NCBI GenBank assembly: GCA_007280515.1
Contig: QYPL01000002.1
Span: 1 to 64,000 of the forward strand
Direction: 5' to 3'
Length of the DNA: 64,000 bases
DNA from: Sediminibacterium sp.
GTDB taxonomy: Bacteria; Bacteroidota; Bacteroidia; Chitinophagales; Chitinophagaceae
Shown here piece by piece: positions 54,285-63,127 of the stretch; the stretch's first letter is position 1; every line of letters begins with the position of its first letter. The notes under the pieces were generated by a model. That model had not been told where the DNA came from, ran no database searches, and worked only from the letters and a program-made list of their open reading frames with translations. The position numbers and the translations under genes were made by a program.

Positions 54285-55163
54285 ATGAAAAAAATACAAC
54301 TACTACTGTTATTTGTTTTCACAATTGCCCTAGGCAGTTTTGCGCAAGGGTTTGTAAAAGAAAAACAAGTTATAAAAAGTGCCATCCTAAATAAAGAAGT
54401 GCATTACTCTATATATTTACCTAGTGACTATTATACCAGCGAGCGCGCTTATCCTGTCACTTATTTATTACATGGTTATGGCGATGCAGATGATGGTTGG
54501 ATTCAATTTGGGGAAGTAAACCGCTTAGCAGATGATGCCATTAAGACGGGTAAAATTCCTCCAATGATTATTGTAACGCCCGATGGCTTTACAAGTTTTT
54601 ATATTAATACAGCAGATGGTAATTTAAATTATGAGGACTTTTTTATAAAAGAACTCATTCCGCATATTGAAAAAACCTATAAAGTAAAAGCAGAAAAAAG
54701 GTTTAGAGGTATTGCAGGACTTTCTATGGGTGGTTATGGTTCATTATTATATGCCCTTAAATACCCAGAATTATTTGCAGCTGCTGCTCCCTTAAGTGCA
54801 GCAGTATGGACAGATAACGATATTATTAATCTTAATGAAAATATGTTCAATGGTTTATTTGGCAATTCAATGGGGAAAAATTTAAAGGGAAAGGACCGCT
54901 TAACAGCTGCCTGGTTAAGCAATAGCCCATTGGCTATTATTGAGAAAAAGACAAAAGAAGAATTATCCGCAGTGAGGTATTGGATTGATTGCGGTGACGA
55001 CGATTTTTTAACTATTGGCAATGCCCAATTACATATAGCACTCACTAATAAAAATGTACCTCACGAATTTCGAGTGAGAGACGGTGCCCATAATTGGACC
55101 TATTGGAGAACTGGTATTATAGACGCTTTAGCTTTTATAGGCGATAGCTTTCATCAAAAATAA
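54285..55163 (+). CDS. Secreted esterase D-type alpha/beta hydrolase
   Basis: The 292-residue protein has a signal peptide ending SFAQ and the esterase D/antigen-85-like fold: YLLHGYGDADDGW as the oxyanion region, GIAGLSMGGYGSL with the nucleophile Ser, an Asp near YWIDCGDDDFL and a His near GAHNWTYWR. Such enzymes cleave esters including feruloyl or acyl-sugar esters. The asparaginase-like gene follows four bases later, so the two form an operon, perhaps with the VOC gene. The ester substrate is not known. Confidence 0.86.
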   Translation: MKKIQLLLLFVFTIALGSFAQGFVKEKQVIKSAILNKEVHYSIYLPSDYYTSERAYPVTYLLHGYGDADDGWIQFGEVNRLADDAIKTGKIPPMIIVTPDGFTSFYINTADGNLNYEDFFIKELIPHIEKTYKVKAEKRFRGIAGLSMGGYGSLLYALKYPELFAAAAPLSAAVWTDNDIINLNENMFNGLFGNSMGKNLKGKDRLTAAWLSNSPLAIIEKKTKEELSAVRYWIDCGDDDFLTIGNAQLHIALTNKNVPHEFRVRDGAHNWTYWRTGIIDALAFIGDSFHQK

Positions 55164-55167
55164 TTAT

Positions 55168-55659
55168 ATGTCAAATACAATAAAGGTTTTTGTAACAGGG
55201 GGTACTTTTGATAAAGAGTATAATGAACTTAATGGTAATTTGTTTTTTAAAGAAACACATTTACACGAAATGTTGCAATTGGGTAGAAGTAAATTAGATC
55301 TATCCATTACGACACTTATGATGAAAGATAGCCTAGACTTCATTGAATCCGACAGACAAATAATTGCTACCGCCTGTAATGAAATTAAAGAAGATAAAAT
55401 TTTAATTACCCATGGCACAGATACCATGACCCTCACTGCCTCTTATTTAGCAAAGCATTGCAAAGGCAAAACTATAGTACTTACAGGTGCCATGGTGCCT
55501 TATAAGTTTGGTAGCTCTGATGGATTATTTAATTTAGGAAGCGCCCTGGCCTTTGTGCAAGTAGTAAACCCTGGCGTCTACATTGCCATGAATGGAAAAA
55601 TATTTGAAGCAGATAAAGTTAAAAAGAATACAGATAAAGGAGAATTTGAAACTATCTAA
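55168..55659 (+). CDS. Single-domain L-asparaginase-like protein
   Basis: The 163-residue protein covers only the N-terminal catalytic domain of type I/II asparaginases. The active-site residues are present: Thr13 in VTGGTFDK, Thr84-Asp85 in THGTDTM, and Lys152/153 in VKKNTDK, aligned with the essential Lys of E. coli asparaginase. The roughly 160-residue C-terminal domain of full-length enzymes is absent and there is a proper stop. Small stand-alone versions occur in other bacteria, but their activity is unclear to me. No signal peptide, so cytoplasmic. Four bases separate it from the esterase. Confidence 0.78.
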   Translation: MSNTIKVFVTGGTFDKEYNELNGNLFFKETHLHEMLQLGRSKLDLSITTLMMKDSLDFIESDRQIIATACNEIKEDKILITHGTDTMTLTASYLAKHCKGKTIVLTGAMVPYKFGSSDGLFNLGSALAFVQVVNPGVYIAMNGKIFEADKVKKNTDKGEFETI

Positions 55660-55695
55660 TTAGTATTAAACTATATTAGAAATTAGTTACCAATA

Positions 55696-56148
55696 TTAGG
55701 GATAGCGCGTATCTATTAAGTATTGAATTTTCCAACCATCTTTTGTGCGCACTACTTGAAAAGAATCCACCCCCTGGTGTGTGTATTTCTCTTTAATATA
55801 CAATTGATAAGGTGTCCATACACTTGCTAATTCTTTATTCATTAATATTTTATCAAAAACAATTCTTTCATCTAAGGCGCCTACTGGTTGTTTCCCCACG
55901 CTATTAATAAAGGCTTGTACACTAGCCTCTTTCACCTCAGCCCCAGCAGGGCTGGATTGTATGGTTTGAATAACCGCATTTACTGAAAAGCATGATTTAA
56001 GTAATACGGTATCGCTATTTTTCATTGCAATAAACATATTTTCAATCACTTTTTTTACGCCACTGGTATCTTGTGCATAGCTGTTAAGAATAAGCATGCT
56101 TGTGAAAATGGTAAGGACTATTTTTTTTATTATCTTAGGTTTTATCAT
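55696..56148 (-). CDS. Secreted NTF2/SnoaL-like protein
   Basis: The 150-residue protein has a signal peptide ending NSYAQ and an NTF2-like cone fold: VIENMFIAMKNSDTVLLKSCF at the start, LASVWTPYQLYIKEKYTHQG in the middle and GVDSFQVVRTKDGWKIQYL at the end. This is the lumazine-binding-like or SnoaL-like arrangement common in exported Bacteroidota proteins. No catalytic residues can be assigned. It lies 22 bases after the M28 peptidase gene and is convergent with the asparaginase-like gene. A two-gene operon with the peptidase is likely. Confidence 0.78.
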   Translation of the reverse strand: MIKPKIIKKIVLTIFTSMLILNSYAQDTSGVKKVIENMFIAMKNSDTVLLKSCFSVNAVIQTIQSSPAGAEVKEASVQAFINSVGKQPVGALDERIVFDKILMNKELASVWTPYQLYIKEKYTHQGVDSFQVVRTKDGWKIQYLIDTRYP

Positions 56149-56170
56149 GCTCGGTTGTATTATGCCAGAT

Positions 56171-57466
56171 TCATTTTAATTGTGTAGTGTCTACTCTTGT
56201 AGGTGTATCCTTTCCAGCTATAATGGACTGCGCACTTTTAGCAATAGCTTTAATAATTTCATTCATATTATCTATATCTAAAGTTTGAAATTCATCACTA
56301 GGTTTATGATAATTAGGTTCACTATCCATTTTAGAAGTAGAAATTGTATGTGCAGGCACACCTAAACGCGCTAGTGTGGCATTGTCTGATCTGTAAAACA
56401 AGTTTTGATCCGTGTAAGGATCTGGATAAAAATTAAAGGCTGTACCTGCTAAGTTCTTTTGTAAAATGGCGCCCATATCTGTTTTTTCATACCCCGTAAT
56501 ATAAGCGCTGTTTCTACCCCACTTGCTTTCTGTTCCGATCATCTCTAAATTAAACATAGCTTTCACAGACATAGGATCAAACTGCTTTGAAAAATATTGT
56601 GCGCCAAAACCTCCTGCTTCTTCTGCTGTAAAGGCTGCAAAAATTAAAGTGCGTTCATTGTTATTTAATTTTTTAAAATACTTGGAAAGCATAATCATAG
56701 CAGTAGTGCCTGCCGCGTCGTCATTGGCGCCATTATATATGCTATCGCCATTTACTGCTCTTGCACTATTAATACCTAAATGATCATAATGTCCAGAAAA
56801 AATGACATATTCATTAGAAAGCGACTTACCTGGTATAACCGCTACTACATTGGCTAAATTTAAACTTTCAATTTTATGGCTAGCCTCAATAGTAAACTTT
56901 GTAGGTGTTGCAGTAGTCAAAACAAATACTAACGATTTTTGACTCTCCGTTAAATTTGATTTTAAGCTAGTTAAGCGACTAAAGTTCTGCGCAAAAGATT
57001 CATCCACTAGTATTAAATAATTTTTACTAGCCCCCATATATTTTCTAATGGCCATACCAAAATTATCCTCCTTGTTTATTTTCACTACCTCGTATCCACT
57101 GGCTTCTGTAATAGAAAAATTAGCTTGAGGCGTCACCACTATTATATTTTTTTGATCAATAGCTGTACCATCAAAATTGCCTGAAGCGCTAATAAACCTG
57201 GCAGACATTCTTGAAAAGGATTGTAAATAACTAGCACTATTTTTAAAAGTGGCTAAGCCTGCTTGCGCAAATTCATTAGCAATAAAAGCAGCCGCCTTAT
57301 CAATGCCCTTGCTAAATGTTTTACGCCCCTCTAATTCATCAGAGGATAAATACTTTTCAATACGTTCTGTTTCAGATTTTGAAATTGTATTTAATACATC
57401 TTGACTCCAAGCTTTTCCAGCAAATGCTACTGCTAATAATAACAGACAAAATTTCATATACTTCAT
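56171..57466 (-). CDS. Secreted M28-family aminopeptidase
   Basis: The roughly 431-residue protein begins with a signal peptide ending KAWSQ. ATGs at 57490, 57466 and 57457 are all possible; I choose 57466, and the signal core is the same for each. The M28 metal site is shown by FSGHYDHLG, NGANDDAAGTTAM (bridging Asp), FAAFTAEEAGGFGAQ (catalytic then zinc Glu), NLEMIG and EPNYHKPSDE (last His). It should release N-terminal amino acids outside the inner membrane. It is divergent from the sigma-factor gene, whose region carries a repeated 15-mer on both sides. Confidence 0.88.
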   Translation of the reverse strand: MKYMKFCLLLLAVAFAGKAWSQDVLNTISKSETERIEKYLSSDELEGRKTFSKGIDKAAAFIANEFAQAGLATFKNSASYLQSFSRMSARFISASGNFDGTAIDQKNIIVVTPQANFSITEASGYEVVKINKEDNFGMAIRKYMGASKNYLILVDESFAQNFSRLTSLKSNLTESQKSLVFVLTTATPTKFTIEASHKIESLNLANVVAVIPGKSLSNEYVIFSGHYDHLGINSARAVNGDSIYNGANDDAAGTTAMIMLSKYFKKLNNNERTLIFAAFTAEEAGGFGAQYFSKQFDPMSVKAMFNLEMIGTESKWGRNSAYITGYEKTDMGAILQKNLAGTAFNFYPDPYTDQNLFYRSDNATLARLGVPAHTISTSKMDSEPNYHKPSDEFQTLDIDNMNEIIKAIAKSAQSIIAGKDTPTRVDTTQLK

Positions 57467-57545
57467 AAGGTAAATTTTTATGTGCTTCATAATTATGATT
57501 TTTAAGATAATTCTTGCTTTATAAGGCATGCATTTAAAGCAAGAC

Positions 57546-57560
57546 AAAATAGTCAAAATA
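57546..57560. repeat. 15-mer shared by the two leaders of the sigma operon
   Basis: AAAATAGTCAAAATA occurs here, 38 bases before the sigma start, and again at 58154-58168, just before the following gene. The exact repeat suggests a shared regulator or sigma contact site. It also lies between the sigma and M28 genes. AT-rich chance similarity is not excluded. Confidence 0.35.
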
Positions 57561-57597
57561 GGCTAATTCATAAAACTTTTTGTTACATTAGCATATT

Positions 57598-58140
57598 ATG
57601 GCAAGTGATCAAGAACTTATTATTCAGTTTCAAGCATCTACTAATAGAGAAGCCAATTTCACTGCCCTTCTGAAAAAGCATCAACAAAAAGTATACTATC
57701 AAATTAAAAGAATGGTCACCGACCATGCAGACGCAGATGATATTGCACAACTTGTTTGGATAAAGATTTGGGATAAATTAGATGGCTTTAAGATGGAAAG
57801 CGAGTTCACCACCTGGCTATTCAGAATTGCCTATAATGAGACCCTTAATTATATACAAAAGCAAAAAAAGCAGGGTACAAACCCCTCCAATAGTGATTTA
57901 TTGGACTATGAGAACGCCACTGCCAGCACTGATAGCCCCAAAAGCACTGAAATTCAAATAGGCCTCGACCGTGCCATTAGCCAACTACCTGAAAAACAGA
58001 AGGTTGTGTTTATGTTGCGTTATTACGAAGGTTTCGATTATGAAAAAATTGCCTCTATTGTTGGAACAACGATTGGGGGTGCAAAGGCCAATTATCACCA
58101 GGCAGTGAAAAAAGTAGAGGGTTTTATTAAACAACTTTAA
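57598..58140 (+). CDS. ECF-type RNA polymerase sigma factor
   Basis: The 180-residue protein shows sigma region 2 (HQQKVYYQIKRMVTDHADADDIAQ, LVWIKIWDKLDGF, ending WLFRIAYNETLNYIQKQ) and region 4 (ISQLPEKQKVVFMLRYYEGFDYEKIASIVGTTIGGAKANYHQAVKKV). Such ECF factors redirect transcription in response to an envelope signal. The following two genes encode a membrane protein and a periplasmic protein, forming a typical sigma/anti-sigma/sensor set. The original signal and targets are unknown. Confidence 0.92.
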   Translation: MASDQELIIQFQASTNREANFTALLKKHQQKVYYQIKRMVTDHADADDIAQLVWIKIWDKLDGFKMESEFTTWLFRIAYNETLNYIQKQKKQGTNPSNSDLLDYENATASTDSPKSTEIQIGLDRAISQLPEKQKVVFMLRYYEGFDYEKIASIVGTTIGGAKANYHQAVKKVEGFIKQL

Positions 58141-58173
58141 ACTTATAGTATAAAAAATAGTCAAAATAAGGAT

Positions 58174-58698
58174 ATGGAAAAGGATACAGAATTTAATAAT
58201 CAAGAAAGTATAGGTAACAGCTTAGAGCAAGACCGCGCTTGGGCAGAAAGCTTGTTGAATAAACAAAGCCTAAGCCAATTTAATGCGTCTAAGATAGATG
58301 CCCCTTTAAATTATTTTGAATCTTTTCCTGATCAATTAATGAGCAGGATTGCAAATGAAAGATCAGAAAAATTAGAAAAGAAAAATGCAAAAATATTTGT
58401 CTTACCTTCCTTTATGCAGCCTATCAATAGATGGGCTATTGCAGCGGCTTTTATTATCGTAGTGGGTGGTTCCTTTATTTTCTTAAATAATTCGGTTTCT
58501 AAAAAAACGCAGGCCTCCATAGTAACTAACAATATCTCCCTGCAAGATATTAGTATTGAAGAAATTGAAACTTATGTGGATACCAATGAATGGCTAGCAG
58601 AAATAGATGTACAAGCACAGATGCAAAAAGAAAATGCAAGACTTTCTACTTTAGATAAAAAACAAATTGAAGAAATAAAAAAAACTATAACTAAATGA
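58174..58698 (+). CDS. Membrane-anchored putative anti-sigma factor
   Basis: The 174-residue protein has a cytoplasmic N-part of about 85 residues, one membrane helix near residues 86-104 (RWAIAAAFIIVVGGSFIFL) and a periplasmic C-part. It directly follows the ECF sigma gene and shares four bases (ATGA) with the next gene, the arrangement of an anti-sigma. No zinc-binding anti-sigma motif is present, so the binding mode cannot be stated. A 15-mer shared with the sigma leader precedes its start. Confidence 0.7.
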   Translation: MEKDTEFNNQESIGNSLEQDRAWAESLLNKQSLSQFNASKIDAPLNYFESFPDQLMSRIANERSEKLEKKNAKIFVLPSFMQPINRWAIAAAFIIVVGGSFIFLNNSVSKKTQASIVTNNISLQDISIEEIETYVDTNEWLAEIDVQAQMQKENARLSTLDKKQIEEIKKTITK

Positions 58699-59207
58699 AA
58701 AAGAGTATCTACATTCTTTTTTTAGGCATGCTAGTTCATACTGCTTTAACAGCGCAGCCTAATCCAGATAGAAGACAAGGACCCCCTCCGCCGCCGCCAA
58801 GAGAAAATAGAGGAGACAATCAAAGAAGAGACGATCAAAGAAGAGACGATCGTGAACCTGGTTCAAGAAGTGGTGAGAGAATGAGACCAGAACAACGAGA
58901 AAAAATTGAAATGTTTAAAATTCAATTTATTACTAAAAATTTAGAACTTACCACCACCGAAGCAGAAGGGTTCTGGCCAGTACATGAAGCGCATAAAAAA
59001 GTAATGCAAGAAATTATAAAAACTAAGATGAATGATGAAATTCTAATGCAAGAAGCCATGCTGAATGCTAGAAAAAAATATAAAGCCGATTTACTACCTG
59101 TATTAAAAACAGAGGAAAGAGTAAATAAAGCCTTGCGCATTGAAAGAGACTTTCTATATAAAATGCGTCACGAAGTAAGTAAAAGAAGGGGCTGGGACCA
59201 TGAGTAA
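58695..59207 (+). CDS. Periplasmic Pro/Arg-rich putative sensor of the ECF system
   Basis: The 170-residue protein has a signal peptide ending LTAQ, a low-complexity stretch (PPPPPPRENRG then RRDDQRRDDRE) and a helical part with LELTTTEAEGFWPVHEAHKKV, which resembles the metal- or stress-sensing Spy/CpxP-like helix bundles. In Bacteroidota, a third gene of this kind often follows an ECF sigma and its membrane anti-sigma and is thought to sense misfolding or metals. The frame starts at ATG 58695 and overlaps the preceding stop. Two exact 15-base direct repeats encode part of the RRDD stretch. Confidence 0.7.
   Translation: MKKSIYILFLGMLVHTALTAQPNPDRRQGPPPPPPRENRGDNQRRDDQRRDDREPGSRSGERMRPEQREKIEMFKIQFITKNLELTTTEAEGFWPVHEAHKKVMQEIIKTKMNDEILMQEAMLNARKKYKADLLPVLKTEERVNKALRIERDFLYKMRHEVSKRRGWDHE
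58821..58850 (+). repeat. 15-base tandem repeat in the Arg-rich coding segment
   Basis: CAAAGAAGAGACGAT occurs twice in tandem (58821-58835 and 58836-58850), with an earlier imperfect copy. It encodes the QRRDD units of the periplasmic protein and marks a slippage-prone, likely variable stretch. Confidence 0.7.
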
Positions 59208-59297
59208 GCATTTTTATTCCATAAATAAGTAAAATTGTATCCTAAATTTTATAGGCTAGTTTTCGTATATTACAAAATATAACTAAACTGTATTTAT

Positions 59298-60740
59298 ATG
59301 AAAAAGCTTTTAGCCATAGTAGGAATTGGACTACTTGTAATTATTACAATAGTACTTATAAAAACATTTACTAATAGCCCAGGTGCACACCAAAAAAGTA
59401 CGCCCTTAGAACTTATACCTACTAATGCTATTGCCCATATGTCTGAAGCCATTCAGCTCCAAACTGAAACACCTAACGATGCTTACCAATTTGATACAGC
59501 TACCTTTTTAGCCTATCGAAAATTTATGGAAAAATCTTATCCATTAATTCATAAAAATTTACCTAGAACTACTATTGATAGTTTTAATTATATCTACGAA
59601 TGGAAAGGAACGGATACAAGTTTACTTCCCATGGTTTTAATGGCACACTATGATGTGGTACCTGTAGAAGCTTCCGCCGTTAAATTATGGCATGCCGTTC
59701 CTTATGGGGGTGAAGTGAAAGAGGGTTATATATGGGGAAGAGGCGTGCTAGATGATAAATCAAGTATGATTAGTATTTTAGAAGCCGCTGAAGCTCAATT
59801 AGCTAAAGGCTTTCAACCTAAACAAACTATTTTATTATGCTTTGGGGCAGATGAAGAATCGAGTGGTAATGGCGCTACCGCAGTGGTAAAATATTTTAAA
59901 TCGCTTCATAAAAGATTTGATTTAGTAGTAGATGAAGGAGGAGAAATTTCTACAGAAGATATGAAAGATGTTAAAAGACCCATTGCCTCTATTGGTGTGG
60001 GCGAGAAAGGCTATGTCACTTTAATTTTGACTGCACAAAAAGCAGGGGGCCATTCTTCTATTCCAGGACAAACAACTGTCATTGATATTTTAAGTAAGGG
60101 ACTTTACAAATTGAGAGAAAATCAAATGCCAGCCAGAATAATTCCTCCTATTAAAGCTTATTTAGAAAGAGTGAGTGGCTATACCGATAATTTTTGGAAA
60201 AAAATGATGCTTTCTAATATGTGGTTATTTGAAAGTCAAGTCATAAATAATTTATCGGAAGCGCCTAGTACCAATGCTTTAGTAAGAACTACCATTGTGC
60301 CTACTATTGTGAATAGTGGTGTAAGAGATAATGTCATTCCAACATTCGCTACAGCCTATGTTAATAGCAGAATTTTGCCGGGTGAAACACAAAAAGATGT
60401 ATACAATTATGTAGAAAAAGCAATCAATGATACTAATATAAAAATTACTTACTACCATAATTATAGTACTCTACCTTCTCCTACAACTGATATTAATAGT
60501 AAGGCTTTCAAAAGAGTAGAGCAAGTTATCAATACCATAGTAGATGATGTTATAGTGGCTCCTATGTTAATGGTAGGTGCTACCGATTCTAGAAACTACA
60601 GAGATATAAGCGATGGTGTAATTAATTTTACACCTATTACGAATGCCAAAGGATATCATGGTATTGATGAAAGATTATTAGTAAGTGATTTTCAAAAATG
60701 TATAAATTTTTATACTTTGTTAATTCAGGGTTCGAAATAA
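59298..60740 (+). CDS. M20-family peptidase (PM20D1-like), membrane-anchored
   Basis: The 480-residue protein has an N-terminal hydrophobic anchor (LLAIVGIGLLVIITIVLI) and an M20 metallopeptidase fold. The metal site is seen in LMAHYDVVPVEA and GRGVLDDKSSM (bridging Asp), with CFGADEESSGNG (catalytic then zinc Glu) and a late VGATDSRNYR. The inserted dimerisation domain begins near KGYVTLILTAQKAGGHSS. The closest recalled family is the PM20D1/carboxypeptidase S type, whose members act on N-acyl amino acids or peptides. It has its own promoter region but no recognisable terminator. Confidence 0.87.
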   Translation: MKKLLAIVGIGLLVIITIVLIKTFTNSPGAHQKSTPLELIPTNAIAHMSEAIQLQTETPNDAYQFDTATFLAYRKFMEKSYPLIHKNLPRTTIDSFNYIYEWKGTDTSLLPMVLMAHYDVVPVEASAVKLWHAVPYGGEVKEGYIWGRGVLDDKSSMISILEAAEAQLAKGFQPKQTILLCFGADEESSGNGATAVVKYFKSLHKRFDLVVDEGGEISTEDMKDVKRPIASIGVGEKGYVTLILTAQKAGGHSSIPGQTTVIDILSKGLYKLRENQMPARIIPPIKAYLERVSGYTDNFWKKMMLSNMWLFESQVINNLSEAPSTNALVRTTIVPTIVNSGVRDNVIPTFATAYVNSRILPGETQKDVYNYVEKAINDTNIKITYYHNYSTLPSPTTDINSKAFKRVEQVINTIVDDVIVAPMLMVGATDSRNYRDISDGVINFTPITNAKGYHGIDERLLVSDFQKCINFYTLLIQGSK

Positions 60741-60832
60741 ATTTGAAAAAATAAAATCAAATAAGAATAATTCATAAATAAAAGTATTTCTGAATTTTTT
60801 GAAAATTATTCAAATTATTAAAATGAAGTCTT

Positions 60833-61765
60833 ATGCTGCCTAATAAAATTTTTACTATAATTAGTTTACTTGTTTATTTAATATTTTTTAATATGTCTAC
60901 CTCCTTAGCACAGTACCAGCCATTATATAAAACTATACCTAATAATATTTCTTCAAAAAATCAAGAAGCTGAGTCTAGCAGTACGGGTATATTAATTGTA
61001 GAGAAAGTATCCATACCTACTTATCAATATTTTAGAGTAGCTAACGACAATACTAGAAGGCCTTGTGTTATTATTTGTCCAGGTGGTGGTTATAGTATTC
61101 TTGCTGCAGGACACGAAGGCACAGATGTAGCTAAATATTTTAATAGTATTGGCGTGAACGCCCTTGTTTTAAAATATAGAATACCCAATGCAGAAAATCA
61201 AATAGATAAATCAATAGCGCCTTTACAAGATGCACAGCAGGCAATACTACTAGCAAGAACCCATGCAGGTAGCTGGGGCATTGACCAAAATAAAATAGGT
61301 ATCATGGGCTTTTCAGCAGGCGGGCATTTAGCTTCTAGCCTGGCTACTCATTACAATGATGTTAAAATTGAAAACCCCACTAAGGTTTCATTAAGACCCG
61401 ATTTTCAAATACTAATTTACCCTGTTATTAGTTTTGGTCCTGAAGGACATGAAGGTTCAAGAATTAATTTAATGGGCAACGCCAATGATGAAAAAACCAA
61501 TAAAGCCATTGATTATTTTAGTAGTGAAAAGCAAATTACCGAGGACGCTCCTATTGCTTTTTTAGTACACTCTAAAGACGACGATGTGGTACCCGTAGCG
61601 AACGCCATACATTATTATGATAATTTAATAGCCCATAAAGTATCCGCCGAACTGTATTTATACGAAAAGGGGGCACATGGTTATGGTATGAAAAACCCCA
61701 GCAGTGAAATTGTCTGGACCAGCTTAATGAAAACCTGGATGCAGAAAAATAAAATTATTCAATAA
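60833..61765 (+). CDS. Secreted BD-FAE-like esterase/lipase
   Basis: The 310-residue protein has a hydrophobic signal (LLVYLIFFNMSTSLAQ). The oxyanion motif ICPGGGYSIL is followed by the nucleophile Ser in MGFSAGGHLA, and Asp in HSKDDDVVPVANA and His in KGAHGYG complete the triad. This is the bacterial DUF-type esterase group related to xylan acetyl esterases and BD-FAE. Target is probably an acetylated glycan or other ester. It lies 90 bases upstream of the amidohydrolase gene on the same strand. Confidence 0.85.
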   Translation: MLPNKIFTIISLLVYLIFFNMSTSLAQYQPLYKTIPNNISSKNQEAESSSTGILIVEKVSIPTYQYFRVANDNTRRPCVIICPGGGYSILAAGHEGTDVAKYFNSIGVNALVLKYRIPNAENQIDKSIAPLQDAQQAILLARTHAGSWGIDQNKIGIMGFSAGGHLASSLATHYNDVKIENPTKVSLRPDFQILIYPVISFGPEGHEGSRINLMGNANDEKTNKAIDYFSSEKQITEDAPIAFLVHSKDDDVVPVANAIHYYDNLIAHKVSAELYLYEKGAHGYGMKNPSSEIVWTSLMKTWMQKNKIIQ

Positions 61766-61855
61766 AAGTTTTATAAATTTAGAATAACTTTTATACATTG
61801 AGGGGAACAAAAAAATCAATTAAAAGTATTTAATATTAAACTAAAAATATATACG

Positions 61856-63127
61856 ATGCGTAATTTAATTCTTGGGATGAGCTTATTTTTTTCTGCTACT
61901 ATTAGTGCACAAAAAACGATATTAATAAAATGTGGTAAATTATTAGATGCAAAAACAGGTATAGTGGCTGAAAAACAAAATATTCTTATTAAAGGCAATC
62001 AAGTAGTTTCAATAGGTGGTAGTGTAAGTACCGCCGATTCCATTATAGATTTAAGTAATTATTTTGTAATGCCCGGCATGATTGATTGTCATACACATGT
62101 GTTACTGCAAGGCGATATCACATCCGAGGACTACGATGTGCAAGTTTTAAAAGAATCTATTCCCTATAGAACCATAAGAGCTACTAAAAGTGCCGAGAAG
62201 TCTTTAATGAATGGCTTTACTACTATTCGTGACCTTGGAACAGAAGGTGCGGGCTTTGCTGATGTAGATCTTAAAAAAGCTATTAATAAAGGGGTGACTA
62301 GTGGGCCTAGAATGATTGTTTCTACTTTAGCCATGAATACCACAGGCCATTACCCTTTAAAAGCATCCGATTATGCATGGGAATTACATTTTCCAAAAGG
62401 GGTCATAGAAATTACGGGCGCTGATGAAGCCAGAAGAGCAGTAAGACAACAAATTGAACAAGGCGCTGATTGGATTAAAATTTATGCAGACCGTGGTTAT
62501 TACCGTTTAGCTGATGGCTCTTTCAGGTCTATTCCCAATTTTACAACTGAAGAAATTAAAGCCATTGGAGATGAAACTATTGTAAGTAGAAAAAAATTAG
62601 CTGCACATGCAATGACAAGAGATGGTATACTAGCAGCTATTAATGCAGGTGCCTCAACTATAGAACATGGAAGTGGGATGGATGAAGAATGTATGCGTGT
62701 AATGGCAGAGAAAGGAATTTACTGGTGCCCTACTTTATTTGTGAATGAATTTGTTGCCGAAGGAAGAGCAAAATTAGGAAGTCCTATTAATTTATATTTT
62801 CAACAATCTATTCAAGCTACTTTTAAAAAAGCGATGAAGATGGGCGTTAAACTAGCTTATGGTACTGATATTGGTGGCTATGATTGGAACCTAGCGCAAG
62901 CCAAAGACTTTACTTATTTTGTTGAATGGGGATTAAGTCCTGTGCAAGCTATTCAAACAGCTACTACCACTGCAGCAGAATTGTTGGGCATGCAAGGAAA
63001 AATTGGAGAAATTAAAGAAGGTAGCTTTGCTGATATCATTGCCTTAAAAAAAGATCCTACTAAAGATATTTCTGCTTTACAAAATGTTGACTTTGTAATG
63101 AAAGACGGAAAAGTATACAAGCATTAG
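61856..63127 (+). CDS. Secreted amidohydrolase (imidazolonepropionase/Xaa-Pro type)
   Basis: The 423-residue protein has a signal peptide ending TISAQ and the amidohydrolase metal-site motifs PGMIDCHTHVLLQGD, IKIYADRGYY, KLAAHAMTRDG, GASTIEHGSGMD and AYGTDIGGYD, then GSFADIIALKKDP. The DCHTH plus TIEHGSG pattern matches the imidazolonepropionase-like or Xaa-Pro dipeptidase group. It is alike in this respect to the C-part of the 34400 fusion. Its stop overlaps the convergent transporter by four bases. Confidence 0.87.
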   Translation: MRNLILGMSLFFSATISAQKTILIKCGKLLDAKTGIVAEKQNILIKGNQVVSIGGSVSTADSIIDLSNYFVMPGMIDCHTHVLLQGDITSEDYDVQVLKESIPYRTIRATKSAEKSLMNGFTTIRDLGTEGAGFADVDLKKAINKGVTSGPRMIVSTLAMNTTGHYPLKASDYAWELHFPKGVIEITGADEARRAVRQQIEQGADWIKIYADRGYYRLADGSFRSIPNFTTEEIKAIGDETIVSRKKLAAHAMTRDGILAAINAGASTIEHGSGMDEECMRVMAEKGIYWCPTLFVNEFVAEGRAKLGSPINLYFQQSIQATFKKAMKMGVKLAYGTDIGGYDWNLAQAKDFTYFVEWGLSPVQAIQTATTTAAELLGMQGKIGEIKEGSFADIIALKKDPTKDISALQNVDFVMKDGKVYKH

